Notes under the pieces: model-generated
The model's database searches: none
What the model was told of the DNA's origin: nothing
What the model saw: only the letters and a program-made list of their open reading frames with translations
Position numbers and translations under genes: made by a program
Shown: one piece after another, positions 16,677 through 25,607 of the stretch
Layout: each line of letters starts with the position of its first letter
How positions within the stretch are numbered: the stretch's first letter is position 1
Origin: Microvirga roseola
GTDB taxonomy: Bacteria > Pseudomonadota > Alphaproteobacteria > Rhizobiales > Beijerinckiaceae
DNA: 64,000 nucleotides
Assembly (NCBI RefSeq): GCF_020866965.1
Contig: NZ_JAJATX010000015.1
Coordinates: 1-64,000, forward strand
Direction of reading: 5' to 3'

Positions 16677-17438
16677 TCAATGCTTGGGATCTGCGGGGGC
16701 GCCGGCGGCCTTACGCCGGCCAGCCCGCCTGGTGAGCATGTTCAGGCCTTCGACCAAGGCTGAGAAGGCCATGGCAGCGTAGATGTAGCCCTTCGGCACA
16801 TGCGCCCCAAAGCCCTCCGCGATCAGTGTCATGCCGATCATCAAGAGGAAGCCCAGCGTCAGCATCACCACCGTCGGGTTGTTGTGCATGAACTGGGCGA
16901 GCGGGTTGGCGGCCACGAGCATCACGGTCACGGCGACAACCACCGCAATCACCATGATCGCGACATGATCCGTCATGCCGACCGCCGTGATGATGCTGTC
17001 GAGCGAGAAGACGAGGTCGAGCAGCAGGATCTGGAAGATCGCGGCGCCAAAGGTCATGCCTGCTGCCTTGGTGGTGTCGAACACATCGTCCGTCGGTCGA
17101 GGATCGACGTTGTGGTGGATCTCCTTTGTGGCCTTCCAGACCAGAAACAGGCCGCCACCGATCAGGATCAGGTCACGCCAGGAGAAAGCATGCTCAAAAA
17201 GGGTGAAGAGCGGCTCGGTGAGAGTGACGATGATGGCGATGGTGCCAAGAAGTGCAAGCCGCAGGAACAGCGCCAGTCCAATGCCGATGCGGCGGGCTTT
17301 CGAGCGCTGGTGCTCGGGCAGCTTGTTCGTCAGGATCGAGATGAAGATCAGGTTGTCGATCCCGAGCACCACCTCCATCACGATCAGGGTCGCCAGCGCC
17401 ACCAGGGCGGTCGGGTCGGAAATCCAGGCAAAGTCCAT
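16677..17438 (-). CDS. TerC-family integral membrane protein
   Basis: A 253-residue protein with seven or more helices and the TerC signature: [16 protein letters not shown] near residue 20 and [17 protein letters not shown] near 145, each carrying the intramembrane Asp residues. TerC proteins (Alx, MntY) export Mn2+ or support metalation of exported proteins; some link to tellurite resistance. The ATG has AAGGAAT upstream. It sits near ZupT and a CorC-type protein, which supports a metal role. Confidence 0.88.
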   Translation of the reverse strand: MDFAWISDPTALVALATLIVMEVVLGIDNLIFISILTNKLPEHQRSKARRIGIGLALFLRLALLGTIAIIVTLTEPLFTLFEHAFSWRDLILIGGGLFLVWKATKEIHHNVDPRPTDDVFDTTKAAGMTFGAAIFQILLLDLVFSLDSIITAVGMTDHVAIMVIAVVVAVTVMLVAANPLAQFMHNNPTVVMLTLGFLLMIGMTLIAEGFGAHVPKGYIYAAMAFSALVEGLNMLTRRAGRRKAAGAPADPKH

Positions 17439-17461
17439 TAGGATTCCTTTTGCGTCCTTGG

Positions 17462-17959
17462 TCAGTAAGTTGGTGTAAAAGCGAACAAAATGCCTCTGCC
17501 CGCCCGGCACTCCGTCATTTCCCACACGCCCGAGGGTGGGGAGGTGTAGGGCTCCGGCTGCGGGCGCTCGCGCAGGCGGAACTTGATGAATGCCCGCCCA
17601 AGATCCAGAAACGAGAGATGGCCGACCTTGCCAGGTGACGCCGTCCTGACGCCTGTCTCATCCAGCAGCCTGAAGCCTGTCGTGATCTCGGGGGTGCGGC
17701 CGGCGCCGTCCAGAACGGAGGTCAGCACGCCCTCGCCGGTGCGCTCATCGGCAGTGACCTTGAACCGAAACGTCTCGTTGGTCTTTTGGATCGTGAGATC
17801 GAAAATCTGAATGTCGCCGTCCTGGCCTCCCCGCAAGACGTAGGCATGTGAGGAGAACTTCGGCCGGAAGGTGGCCTGGTCCAGCCTGCAGGCGGCGGCC
17901 TCAGCCGTGACCGGGAGGAGGGTCAGCCCGGCGATGAAAAGAGCGATGCGTGTGTGCAT
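17462..17959 (-). CDS. Secreted hypothetical protein
   Basis: A 165-residue product with a clear signal peptide (residues 1-21, ending TAEAA) and a beta-rich body with two Cys that may pair (residues about 24 and 150). No family was recognised. It is two bases from the stop of the CBS-domain gene upstream and so probably shares its transcript. Confidence 0.65.
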   Translation of the reverse strand: MHTRIALFIAGLTLLPVTAEAAACRLDQATFRPKFSSHAYVLRGGQDGDIQIFDLTIQKTNETFRFKVTADERTGEGVLTSVLDGAGRTPEITTGFRLLDETGVRTASPGKVGHLSFLDLGRAFIKFRLRERPQPEPYTSPPSGVWEMTECRAGRGILFAFTPTY

Positions 17960-17961
17960 GG

Positions 17962-19264
17962 TCAGGCGGCCTCCTGGTCCGTGATGCGAGTGGCGAGAAC
18001 CTTGTCGATCCGGCGGCTGTCCAGGTCGACGACCTCGAAGCGCCAGCCCATCGCCTCGACCGTCTCGCCTGTGTCAGGCAGGTGCTGGAGTTCGCCGATC
18101 ACCAAGCCCGCGACGGTCTCGTAGTCGCGCCGCTCCGGCAGGGCGATCCCAAGCTGATCGGCCATCTCATCCGCCGGCATCCAGCCGGCCAGAAGCCAGG
18201 AGCCGTCCTCCCGCTGCACCGCCTCCGGCTCGGCCTCGCCCTCGTCCGAGCGGAAGGCGCCCGCAATCGCGTCGAGGATGTCGGCCGGCGTGATGACGCC
18301 GTCGAAATGGCCATACTCGTCATGCACGAGCGCCATCGGGACCTCCGCCTGTCGCAGCACCTCAAGGGCATCGAGAGCATCGAGAGTGTCTGGGATGATC
18401 GGCGCCTGGCGGATATGGCCGCGGACGTCGAGAGGCTCCTCCCTTAACGCTGCGCCTTAACGCTGCGGCCAGGAGTTCCCGGGCCTGCACGACGCCGAGA
18501 ATGTTGTCGGGGTGTCCTGCGGCCACCGGCAGCCGCGAATGGGGCGTGTTGATCAGCGTCTCGCGGACTTCGAACGCGGTGTCCTCCATGTCGATCCAGT
18601 CGACATCCGTGCGCGTCATGGCCCCGCGCACCGCCCGGTCGCCCAAGCGCATGACACCCGCGATCATCTTGCGCTCACCGGTCTCGATCACGCCGGCGGT
18701 TTCGGCCTCGGCCATAATCGTCTTGATCTCCTCTTCCGTGACAGCGCTTTCCGATTCCGTGCTCTGGCCGAGCAGACGGAAGATCAGCTGGGTCGAGGCA
18801 TCGAGCAGCCAGACCACCGGGGCTGCGATGCGGGAGATGAAGGCCATCAGGGGCGCGTCCGCACAGGCGATCCCCTCCGGGTTCTTGAGCGCCAGGTGCT
18901 TGGGCACGAGTTCGCCCACCACGACGGAGAGGTAGGTGATCGTGCCGATCACAAGACCATAACCGAGAGGCTCGGCGGCCCTGTCCGGCACGCCCCAGCC
19001 CTCTAGGATCCCGGTAAGCTTGGCGCCGAGCGCCGCGCCCGAGAAGGCTCCGGCCAGAATGCCGACGAGGGTGATGCCGATCTGGACCGTGGAGAGGAAA
19101 CGGCCCGGCTCCTCCGCCAGCTTGAGGGCGATGCTGGCCCCGGTGCGTCCATTGTCGGCCATCATCTTCAGACGGGCTTTCCGGGCTGAGACGATAGCAA
19201 GCTCGGACAGCGCGAACAGGCCATTCAAGAGGATCAAAAGGAGGGCTATGCCAAGTTCCAGCAC
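17962..19264 (-). pseudogene. CorC/HlyC-type transporter (DUF21-CBS-CorC_HlyC), frameshifted by a 13-bp duplication
   Basis: The GTG start at 19262-19264 has GGAGGAA just upstream. Residues 1-190 are a DUF21 membrane domain (LELGIALLLILLNGLFALSE, VVVGELVPKHLAL), followed by a CBS region (GAMTRTDVDWIDME, HSRLPVAAG). A tandem 13-bp duplication at 18442-18467 shifts the frame. The second CBS repeat and CorC_HlyC domain (VLRQAEVPMALVHDEYG onward) continue in another frame to 17962. Removing one copy restores a 429-residue protein of normal length. Relatives act in Mg2+/Co2+ efflux. Confidence 0.85.
18442..18467. repeat. 13-bp perfect tandem duplication inside the CorC/HlyC-type gene
   Basis: CCTTAACGCTGCG occurs twice head to tail at 18442-18454 and 18455-18467. 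Because 13 is not a multiple of three, it breaks the gene. It looks like a recent slippage event, or an assembly or sequencing artefact. Confidence 0.9.
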
Positions 19265-19337
19265 GGATTCCTCCAGTGCGCGAGACACTGCTCCAGCGTT
19301 GTCGAGATTGGGGCTGCAGGGGACGGGTTGAGGGCCG

Positions 19338-20006
19338 TCATCCGATGAGAACCCACAGCTGATCGAGGAAAGCACAGATCCCGGCGATGATCGCCGAGGA
19401 AATGGCGGCTAGGGTCAGGATGCTGCCCAGCGCGGCAAGCCAGCCGATGATCGTGGCCACGCCATCCCGCTCCATGATGCCCAGCGCAAAGGCCGCAATT
19501 GCAAAAGCCGGAGGCATGTTGCCGAAGGGGATCGGCAGGAAGAGGATGACAGCCAGGAGGAGGCAGGCCGCGCCGACGATCCGCTCCGGGATAGGATGGA
19601 GCAACATGGTCAGCCGGGGCCGCAGGAAGCGCTCTGCCTTGTGGAGAACCGGGGTGAGCTTTGTCGTCAGATACGTGAAGAACTCGCGGGAGATGGATCG
19701 CTCACGGATGAGGCGCGGCATCCACAGGGTGGAGCGCCCCAGCATCAGCTGGGCTGTGACGAAGAGAAGCGGCGCTCCCAGGACGGCCGACATGCCGGGC
19801 GGCAGCGGCAGAATGTTGGGGGCAGCAAACAGGAGCATCAGGGCGCCGAAGGCCCGGTCGCCGAAGGCGTTCAGCACCTCGCCGATGCTGATGTCCGAGG
19901 CAGGCCGGCTGGCGAGCCCGCTCAGGATCTCAGAAAACCGTTGTCGCGGCTCGGTATCCTCATCAGGTGTTACGACGGCTTTGAGACGACTGGAAGGGTC
20001 GGGCAT
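19338..20006 (-). CDS. exoD: ExoD-family exopolysaccharide synthesis protein
   Basis: A 222-residue membrane protein with the ExoD pattern: a soluble N-terminal segment with SISIGEVLNAFGDRAFG-like sequence, then ALMLLFAAPNILPLPPGMSA and several further helices. ExoD was described in Sinorhizobium as affecting exopolysaccharide production and alkali tolerance; its biochemical role is unclear. It ends 74 bases upstream of the CorC/HlyC-type gene start. Confidence 0.82.
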   Translation of the reverse strand: MPDPSSRLKAVVTPDEDTEPRQRFSEILSGLASRPASDISIGEVLNAFGDRAFGALMLLFAAPNILPLPPGMSAVLGAPLLFVTAQLMLGRSTLWMPRLIRERSISREFFTYLTTKLTPVLHKAERFLRPRLTMLLHPIPERIVGAACLLLAVILFLPIPFGNMPPAFAIAAFALGIMERDGVATIIGWLAALGSILTLAAISSAIIAGICAFLDQLWVLIG

Positions 20007-20066
20007 GGATCCTGTCTATAGGCTCGCCCAGAGGCAAGGGGCTGTTCCGGAAGATGGGGCACGAGA

Positions 20067-20543
20067 CTATTGTTGTGCCAGACTGACCCGCTGGGTCTCA
20101 TCAAGCTCCCGGTACATGTGTTGATCGTTGTTGTATTCGGCCAGCGTAGCGAGCTGCGCCACATCCATGTTGCGCAGGACCACCTTTCCACCGTCAACCG
20201 CAAGGTTTGCCGTCGGAACGGCCACCTCCTTGCCGCCGATACCGAGAAAGCTTCCATACTTGATCACCACGAACTGCCTGAGGTCGGCGGTGCTCTCCAC
20301 CGCGTCCATGATCTCCCCGATGGTGCGTCCCTTCGGGCCCACCAGGTCCATGTCCCATAGCTCTTCCACCTTCAGCAGTCGCTGGGCGGGCTTCAGGGTC
20401 GCTCTGGGTGTGGTGGAGCCTGTAGCCGTGACGGACGAGGGCGGAGAGGCGGGGACTGGTCCAGACGGGGCTGTTTGCGCCATGGCGCGCGCAACCATGG
20501 CGGCCATCAGGACTGAGGCCAGGGCAAGAAGAGGCTTGGTCAT
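20067..20543 (-). CDS. Exported PRC-barrel domain protein
   Basis: A 158-residue protein with a signal peptide (residues 1-23, ending ARAMAQ), a Pro/Ser-rich linker and a PRC barrel from about residue 65 (VEELWDMDLVGPKGRTIGEIMDAVES, VVIKYGSFLGIGGKEVAVP). PRC barrels often act in photosynthetic or envelope-associated complexes. A second exported PRC-barrel protein lies at 47226-47624. Upstream in-frame codons lack a signal peptide, so the ATG at 20541-20543 was used. Confidence 0.78.
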   Translation of the reverse strand: MTKPLLALASVLMAAMVARAMAQTAPSGPVPASPPSSVTATGSTTPRATLKPAQRLLKVEELWDMDLVGPKGRTIGEIMDAVESTADLRQFVVIKYGSFLGIGGKEVAVPTANLAVDGGKVVLRNMDVAQLATLAEYNNDQHMYRELDETQRVSLAQQ

Positions 20544-20678
20544 GATCTTCTTTAACCGAGGTCGGGAGCACTTCTCAAGACGAAGGCGCCGAAGCCGTGG
20601 TGCTCCAAGGCCTGAACAAGCGGCGGGGCGGCCGATCAACGGATGCGAGATCAGCCGCCCCGGTTGCTCAATCAGGGG

Positions 20679-21242
20679 TTAGATATCCTCTTCGAACCCG
20701 AAATCCTCACCTGCATCTCCCATGTCCTCAGCTGCCGTCTGCTGCGGCTCCGGCTGGCCCGCCTCCGCCGCATTGGCCTCGCCTCCACCCGAGAAGGCCC
20801 CGGCGATCATGTTGCCGAGGAGCACGCCGCCGGCAACGCCCATGGCGGTCTGCACCGCTCCGGCCAGAAAGCCGCCACCACCGCGGGGAGCCATGCCGGG
20901 CGTTGTGTGGGGCGGCATGCCCTGCCCGGGGTGCAGCTGATAGGGCTGATGTGGCTGAGGACGGGTCTGCCCGCCGCCGAAGAGTCCGGACAGGAAACCG
21001 CCTCCACCAGCCGGGCGGCTGGCGAGCTCCTGCTCCAGCTGCTGGATGCGGCCATGGGCGGCGCTCAGGGCCTGCTCCTGCACCACTATGGTCTGGGCCA
21101 TGTAGTAGGGCGCATTCGGCTGGTGATTGATCTGGGAACGGATGAGGCTGGCCGCTTCCGCATCCGGGGCGGCCGACTGGCGCTCAACCTGGGCGATCTT
21201 GCCGAAGAGCTGCTCAATGGCCTGACGGTCCTGATGGTCCAT
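20679..21242 (-). CDS. DUF2076 family protein
   Basis: A 187-residue protein with the DUF2076 layout: a helical start (MDHQDRQAIEQLFGKIAQVE), an APYYMAQTIVVQEQALSAAHGRI-type coiled segment, two Gly-rich patches (GGGGFLSGLFGGG, RGGGGFLAGAV) and an acidic end. Family function is unknown; the proteins are periplasm- or envelope-associated. It lies 32 bases after the Bax-inhibitor gene on the same strand. Confidence 0.8.
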   Translation of the reverse strand: MDHQDRQAIEQLFGKIAQVERQSAAPDAEAASLIRSQINHQPNAPYYMAQTIVVQEQALSAAHGRIQQLEQELASRPAGGGGFLSGLFGGGQTRPQPHQPYQLHPGQGMPPHTTPGMAPRGGGGFLAGAVQTAMGVAGGVLLGNMIAGAFSGGGEANAAEAGQPEPQQTAAEDMGDAGEDFGFEEDI

Positions 21243-21274
21243 GTAAATTGATCCTTTCTGGCAATAAACGGTAG

Positions 21275-21991
21275 TTACTCTTCCCGTTGCCCGGTGAGGC
21301 TGAGCAAGAGCTGGAAGATGTTGACGAAGTTCAGGTAGAGCGAGAGTGCGCCGAATACGGCCATCTTGTTGTTGGCCTCGTGCCCAAAGCCTTCGGCATA
21401 CTGCTCCTTGATCGCCTGCGTGTCATAGGCGGTCAGACCCGTGAACACGAGCACGCCAATGATCGAGATCGCGAACTGCAAGGCGCTTGATGCAAGGAAG
21501 ATGTTCACCAGCGATGCGATGATGACACCAATCAGGCCCATGAACAGGAATGAGCCGAACTTCGACAGATCCCGCTTGGTCGTGTAGCCGTAGAGGCTGG
21601 TCGCACCGAACATGGTCGCGGTGATGAAGAAAGTGCGCGCAATGCTCGTGCCGGTGAACACCAGGAACACCGAGGCGAGCGACAGGCCCATCACGGCCGA
21701 GAAGGCGAAGAAGGCGGTGCGCGCTGATGCTGCCGTCATCCTGTCCATGCGGAACGAGAAGAAGAAGATGAAGGCGAGGGGCGCCAGCATCACCACCCAC
21801 TTGAGCGGCGTCTGGAAGATCGGCACGTAGAGGGCAGGGGTCGAGGCGACGAAAAAGGCGACTAGGCCCGTCACAACCAGGCCGATACCCATGTAGTTGT
21901 AGACCCGCAGCATGTGCTGGCGCAGGCCCTCGTCGAAGAGGGCGCCGTGCGGGTGGGCCGTGGTGGTCTGCCAGGCATAAGGTGAATTCAT
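21275..21991 (-). CDS. Bax inhibitor-1/YccA family membrane protein
   Basis: A 238-residue, seven-helix protein. The family's conserved acidic end region is present (GLTAYDTQAIKEQYAEG), with the N-terminal part starting LRQHMLRVYNYMGIGLVVTGL. BI-1 proteins are pH-sensitive Ca2+ leak channels or interact with FtsH proteases. A TAGGAGAAA stretch precedes the ATG. It is close to the anti-sigma gene, 19 bases downstream of its stop. Confidence 0.88.
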   Translation of the reverse strand: MNSPYAWQTTTAHPHGALFDEGLRQHMLRVYNYMGIGLVVTGLVAFFVASTPALYVPIFQTPLKWVVMLAPLAFIFFFSFRMDRMTAASARTAFFAFSAVMGLSLASVFLVFTGTSIARTFFITATMFGATSLYGYTTKRDLSKFGSFLFMGLIGVIIASLVNIFLASSALQFAISIIGVLVFTGLTAYDTQAIKEQYAEGFGHEANNKMAVFGALSLYLNFVNIFQLLLSLTGQREE

Positions 21992-22010
21992 CGAGTGTTT
22001 CTCCTAAGGG

Positions 22011-22772
22011 TTACTGAAGCTTGCTGGAGAGGCGGTTGGCTGCCCGCTCAATTGCCTTGGCACTGCCGGTTCCGGTCAGGGCATAGGCCAGCGAGCCTGT
22101 CTGCCAGTACGCCGCCTTAGCGGTCTCGAACCGGGACAGGGTCGGGGCAATGACGTCGAAGCCCGACACGCGCGCGGCGAAGAGCGACACCCGGCCGAGA
22201 TCGCCGGCATCAATGGCGATCTCGATGCTGTGGCCGTCTCGGGACGGGAAGACCTGAGCGTCCCGCACCTGCCAGTCTTCCGGCAGGACTGGCAGGCGGA
22301 TGCCGGTCTCGGCCAGGATCTCGGCCGTATCATAGCCGGCGACTTCGGGCTGCGAGATCATGCGGGCGCGCAGCAAGGCAGTCTCGTGCGAATGCAGAGC
22401 ATCCTCGACAAAGGCTGGGGGCTTGGGGGAGGCCTCGCTGTCGGTGCTTCCAAGTCCGACCTGCCCGTGGGCAAACCAGCCGAACCCGATGAGCGACACC
22501 ACGGCTGCCAGCCGGCGAAGACGCAGGCCCAGGTCACGCCAGGCTAGACCTCGCTCAAGCTGCGAAGCGAGCTTCAGCGTCGCTTCCGGAGGGCGGGCCA
22601 GGTTGCCCGCAGAGGCGAGACGCAGGGCATCGCGATCCTTAAGGTCGGCCATCACCTGGGCGGCGGCGGCAGGATGACGAGCGAGATATTCCTCGACCTC
22701 GATCCGGCGGGCGGCTTCGAGTTGATCGTCGACATAGGCAAGCAGGTCGGTCTCGGTGATTGGATCAGACAT
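22011..22772 (-). CDS. Transmembrane anti-sigma factor
   Basis: A 253-residue protein starting MSDPITETDLLAYVDDQLEAARRIEVEEYLARHP, the zinc-less or modified anti-sigma domain of RsiW/ChrR-like proteins, then one membrane helix (LAAVVSLIGFGWFAHG, about residue 110) and a periplasmic sensor region of about 130 residues. It overlaps the sigma gene by eight bases, which supports coupled expression. It is expected to hold the ECF sigma factor at the membrane. Confidence 0.85.
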   Translation of the reverse strand: MSDPITETDLLAYVDDQLEAARRIEVEEYLARHPAAAAQVMADLKDRDALRLASAGNLARPPEATLKLASQLERGLAWRDLGLRLRRLAAVVSLIGFGWFAHGQVGLGSTDSEASPKPPAFVEDALHSHETALLRARMISQPEVAGYDTAEILAETGIRLPVLPEDWQVRDAQVFPSRDGHSIEIAIDAGDLGRVSLFAARVSGFDVIAPTLSRFETAKAAYWQTGSLAYALTGTGSAKAIERAANRLSSKLQ

Positions 22773-23316
22773 CGGATCCTCCGACGATGCGCAGGGTAGG
22801 CCGGGACTGGCCCTCGGCAGGCTGCGGAAGGTCACTGCCCGCCTCGAAAGCCCGCAGGGCGGCTCGGGCGCGCCCGAGGCGGGACATCAGGGTTCCGACT
22901 GGAATGCCCAGAGCCGTGGCGGCTTCCTGGTAGGACAGTCCCTCGATGGCGACGAGATGCAGCGCGGCTCGCTGCTCGTCCGGCAGGCTCATGAAGGCAG
23001 CTTGAACCTGCTGGAGCCTAACACGGCTCTCCTGCTCGGGAGCAGTGGCAGTTTCGGCAAGAATGGCTGTATGCGCGGCACGGCGGGTTTCTGCGGCGTG
23101 ACGGCGGCGGTCATCGATGAAGACGTTGTGCAAAATGGAAAGCAGCCAGCCGCGCAGGTTGCCGCCCGAGCGGAACGAGCCGCGGCGTTCGTATGCGCGG
23201 ACAAGGGCGTCCTGCACCAGGTCCTCGGCCCGGCTCTCGTCGCGCGTCAGGGCGCGGGCGTAGCGCCGCAGCGGGCCCAGCAAACCGATGACATCCATGC
23301 GCTTGGGGTTGTTCAT
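22765..23316 (-). CDS. ECF-family RNA polymerase sigma factor
   Basis: A 183-residue sigma-70 ECF protein. Region 2 is visible as AEDLVQDALVRAYERRGSF and LRGWLLSILHNVFIDDRRR; region 4 as LPDEQRAALHLVAIEGLSYQ and IPVGTLMSRLGRARAALR. It is paired with the overlapping anti-sigma gene. The downstream envelope genes (BI-1, DUF2076, PRC) may belong to its regulon, but I could not identify its promoter motif. Confidence 0.9.
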   Translation of the reverse strand: MNNPKRMDVIGLLGPLRRYARALTRDESRAEDLVQDALVRAYERRGSFRSGGNLRGWLLSILHNVFIDDRRRHAAETRRAAHTAILAETATAPEQESRVRLQQVQAAFMSLPDEQRAALHLVAIEGLSYQEAATALGIPVGTLMSRLGRARAALRAFEAGSDLPQPAEGQSRPTLRIVGGSDV

Positions 23317-23383
23317 GACCGGTATACGGAGCGGCTCGCCGCCTTAATCCGGACGAATGCCGAAATTCCTGGCTCCGGTGCGC

Positions 23384-23791
23384 TCATGCCCAAAGCCGCC
23401 TTGCCCGGGCGGCTGCCGTGCCGGCATCGAAGATCCGGACGAGCCGTTCCAGCGCGAAGGGCTTGCGCAGGAAGATGCCGTTCCGCAGCCGGCCCGGCGG
23501 CTCTGAGAGGGCGGCAGAGGCATAGACAGTGAGCTTGTGGGGCGAGACGAAGCTGAAGGTGGTGCCGACCTCCCAGCCATCGACCGGGCCGGGGAGACGA
23601 GCCTCGCAACACAAACCATCGAACTCGAGGGCGGAGATGAGATCGAGAGCGGCCTCCGCCGATCCGTCGGGCGCGAGAACAACGTCGTAGCCGGCCTGCC
23701 TGAGAGTGACCGCAATCAGGTCCCGCAGTTCGGCATCGTCCTCGACGATGAGAATGGTGGGAGAGGCGGCTTGGAATAGCGTGGAATCCAT
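23384..23791 (-). CDS. Receiver-only response regulator with Glu at the phosphorylation site
   Basis: From the ATG at 23789-23791 (GGGAGGATCC upstream) the protein is 135 residues and consists of one receiver domain. The acidic pocket (IVEDDAELR), the Thr/Ser position (VYASAA) and the Lys (FLRKPF) are present. The phospho-acceptor position reads CCEARLPG where relatives have TDxRLPG, so Glu63 (GAG) replaces Asp. Glu often mimics phosphorylation, which suggests a constitutively active or phosphorylation-independent adaptor. It lies upstream of the sigma gene on the same strand. Confidence 0.8.
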   Translation of the reverse strand: MDSTLFQAASPTILIVEDDAELRDLIAVTLRQAGYDVVLAPDGSAEAALDLISALEFDGLCCEARLPGPVDGWEVGTTFSFVSPHKLTVYASAALSEPPGRLRNGIFLRKPFALERLVRIFDAGTAAARARRLWA

Positions 23792-24025
23792 GAACGGATC
23801 CTCCCGTTGCGGCCGCGCTCGTGGGCGCAAGGGCAAAAGAAGGAGTCCGACATCGCGAGCGGCGACCCGCCCGCCAGAGGGGCCCGGATCCTCGGAATAA
23901 GAATCAGTTAAGATGCGAAGGCCGTAAACGGAAGGGCAGGGATCTGACATCCTCGCCCGAACCCAGACGCAGTTCGAGGCGCAGATTTCCGGTGTCCGGA
24001 ACGGAACCCAGGAGCCCGTTCCGCC

Positions 24026-24289
24026 TTACCGACAGCCGAGGACGGAGTACTCCCCGTCAATCACACGGTTCGGGTGCGGGCGTCGGTTCGCCTGGCGCAG
24101 CTTCCGCCGGAGATAGAGGTGCAGGGCCAGCCCGCCGACCAGGGCCACTGGTAGGAGCACGAGCAGGATCGTGAAGGCGAGCAGGAGCACGGTCAAGCCC
24201 AGCGAAACCAGCACCGCCAGCCGGACCGCTGTTATCCAGAACGGCCGCGAGCCCATAGTTTGCCTGAGATCGCCCAGAGTTGCCCACAT
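24026..24289 (-). CDS. Small membrane protein
   Basis: An 87-residue protein from the ATG at 24287-24289 (AGGAAACG upstream). It has a short amphipathic start (MWATLGDLRQTMGS), one long or two close membrane segments (residues about 20-57) and an Arg-rich tail ending in a Cys. No family was recognised. Confidence 0.6.
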   Translation of the reverse strand: MWATLGDLRQTMGSRPFWITAVRLAVLVSLGLTVLLLAFTILLVLLPVALVGGLALHLYLRRKLRQANRRPHPNRVIDGEYSVLGCR

Positions 24290-24504
24290 CGTCGTTTCCT
24301 TTCCGACCGGTTCTGCGCCACCGCAGCCCGGCATTGTCAGCTTGGCCGTTCCCGCATGACACGGAGGTGGTCGGAGCATGACGAACGGTTCATGATCCGG
24401 GGGCCGTGGATGCGTCTGCACCGCGGGCGAGGCTTGCTCCCCTTGCGGACGTATACGGTTGCCGCCGGGGACTTAATCTCCGGCTCGTGCAGGAACATGC
24501 CGGC

Positions 24505-24755
24505 TCACTGGGCAAGAGCGCTGATCGCGAACTGCAGGGCTGCCAGCGAGACCGAGACCGCGGTCGCTAGAGCGGCACGCCGGTTCAGCACCTGGTACGG
24601 TTGATCGCGACCATCATGCGGTTGATGTCGGCCGCATCCAGGATCTCGTGCCGGCTCACCCGTCGCACGCTGCGGCTGCTGGCCTGCCACCACAGCGCCA
24701 CCCAGACGAGGACGGACAGGATCGTGAGAACCTCGAGGATCTAAAAGGGAAGCAT
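24505..24755 (-). pseudogene. Broken small membrane-protein gene
   Basis: From ATG 24753-24755 the frame reads MLPF, stop, then ILEVLTILSVLVWVALWWQ (a membrane helix) and HEILDAADINRMMVAINRT. It then needs a one-base shift to continue as QVLNRRAALATAVSVSLAA to the stop at 24505. Two lesions in one short gene suggest decay. The family is unknown. Confidence 0.5.
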
Positions 24756-24945
24756 TGTCGCTTTCGTGCCGAATAACGAATCCGAGGAGATGAGATGGTG
24801 GTGGTCGCGTTGTGGCACAGGCGGCCTCGAACGCCTGCCGGGTGCGACATCTTAACCAGAGCTTAACTATTATCTTGGGTGTTCATCTCCTGCCGGGTCA
24901 GTGGACGGACGGGAAACAGGCCGTTGACGATACGGCGGTGCGGGT

Positions 24946-25607
24946 ATGCAGCCACTTTCCTTCAGGCACACAGGCGCCTCTCGATTCTCGCGAACGATCA
25001 TCCACACGCTGGCACCAGCTGGGCTGTTGCTCGGCATGCTCAGCGGCGTTGAAGCCCAGACGACGGCCGCTCTTCCGGCCGCCTCTCAGCCGGTGGCGCA
25101 GATCGGTGCTGCCAAGCCTATCACTGCATGGGTCCGCTTTTGCGAGCAGTGCCCGGCCGAGTGCGCCATTGATCTCGCCCGGCCCGCCACCATCCGCTCA
25201 CCGCGGCCGAGTGGCAGACGGTCAACTGGATCAACCGCCAGGTGAACGCCGCGATCAAGGCGAAGACGGATGAGGATCACGGGGGCGTGGAGGACCGCTG
25301 GGACTTTGCCGAGGACGGCTATGGTAATTTCGCGGACTACCAGCTCGTCGAACGCAAGCTGCTCGTCGAGGCCGGCTTTCCGCGCCGGGCACTGCGCATG
25401 ACCGTGGTGATCGACGAGCTGGGCGAGGGCCATGCCGTCCTGATGGTGCGCACCAGCCGGGGCGACTTCATCCTCGACAACAAGAAGGATGCCATCCTGC
25501 CCTGGCACCAGACGGGCTACACCTACATCAAGCGCGAAGGCGATGATGGCACAACCTGGGCCTCACTCGGTCGCCAGAGCTCGCCGGTGATGACCGCGAA
25601 CCGGTAG
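24946..25607 (+). pseudogene. Second transglutaminase-like cysteine peptidase copy, frameshifted and without the catalytic Cys
   Basis: The N-terminal frame (24946-25245) gives a signal sequence and ITAWVRFCEQCPAECAIDLA. A one-base loss near 25197 shifts the frame; after it, the sequence reads TAAEWQTVNWINRQVNAAIK and continues to 25607. Compared with the copy at 1407-2084, His (EGHAVLM) and Asp (DFILDN) are kept, but GDCEDIQ has become GNFADYQ, so the nucleophilic Cys is Phe. The product would be inactive even if the frame were restored. Confidence 0.85.
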
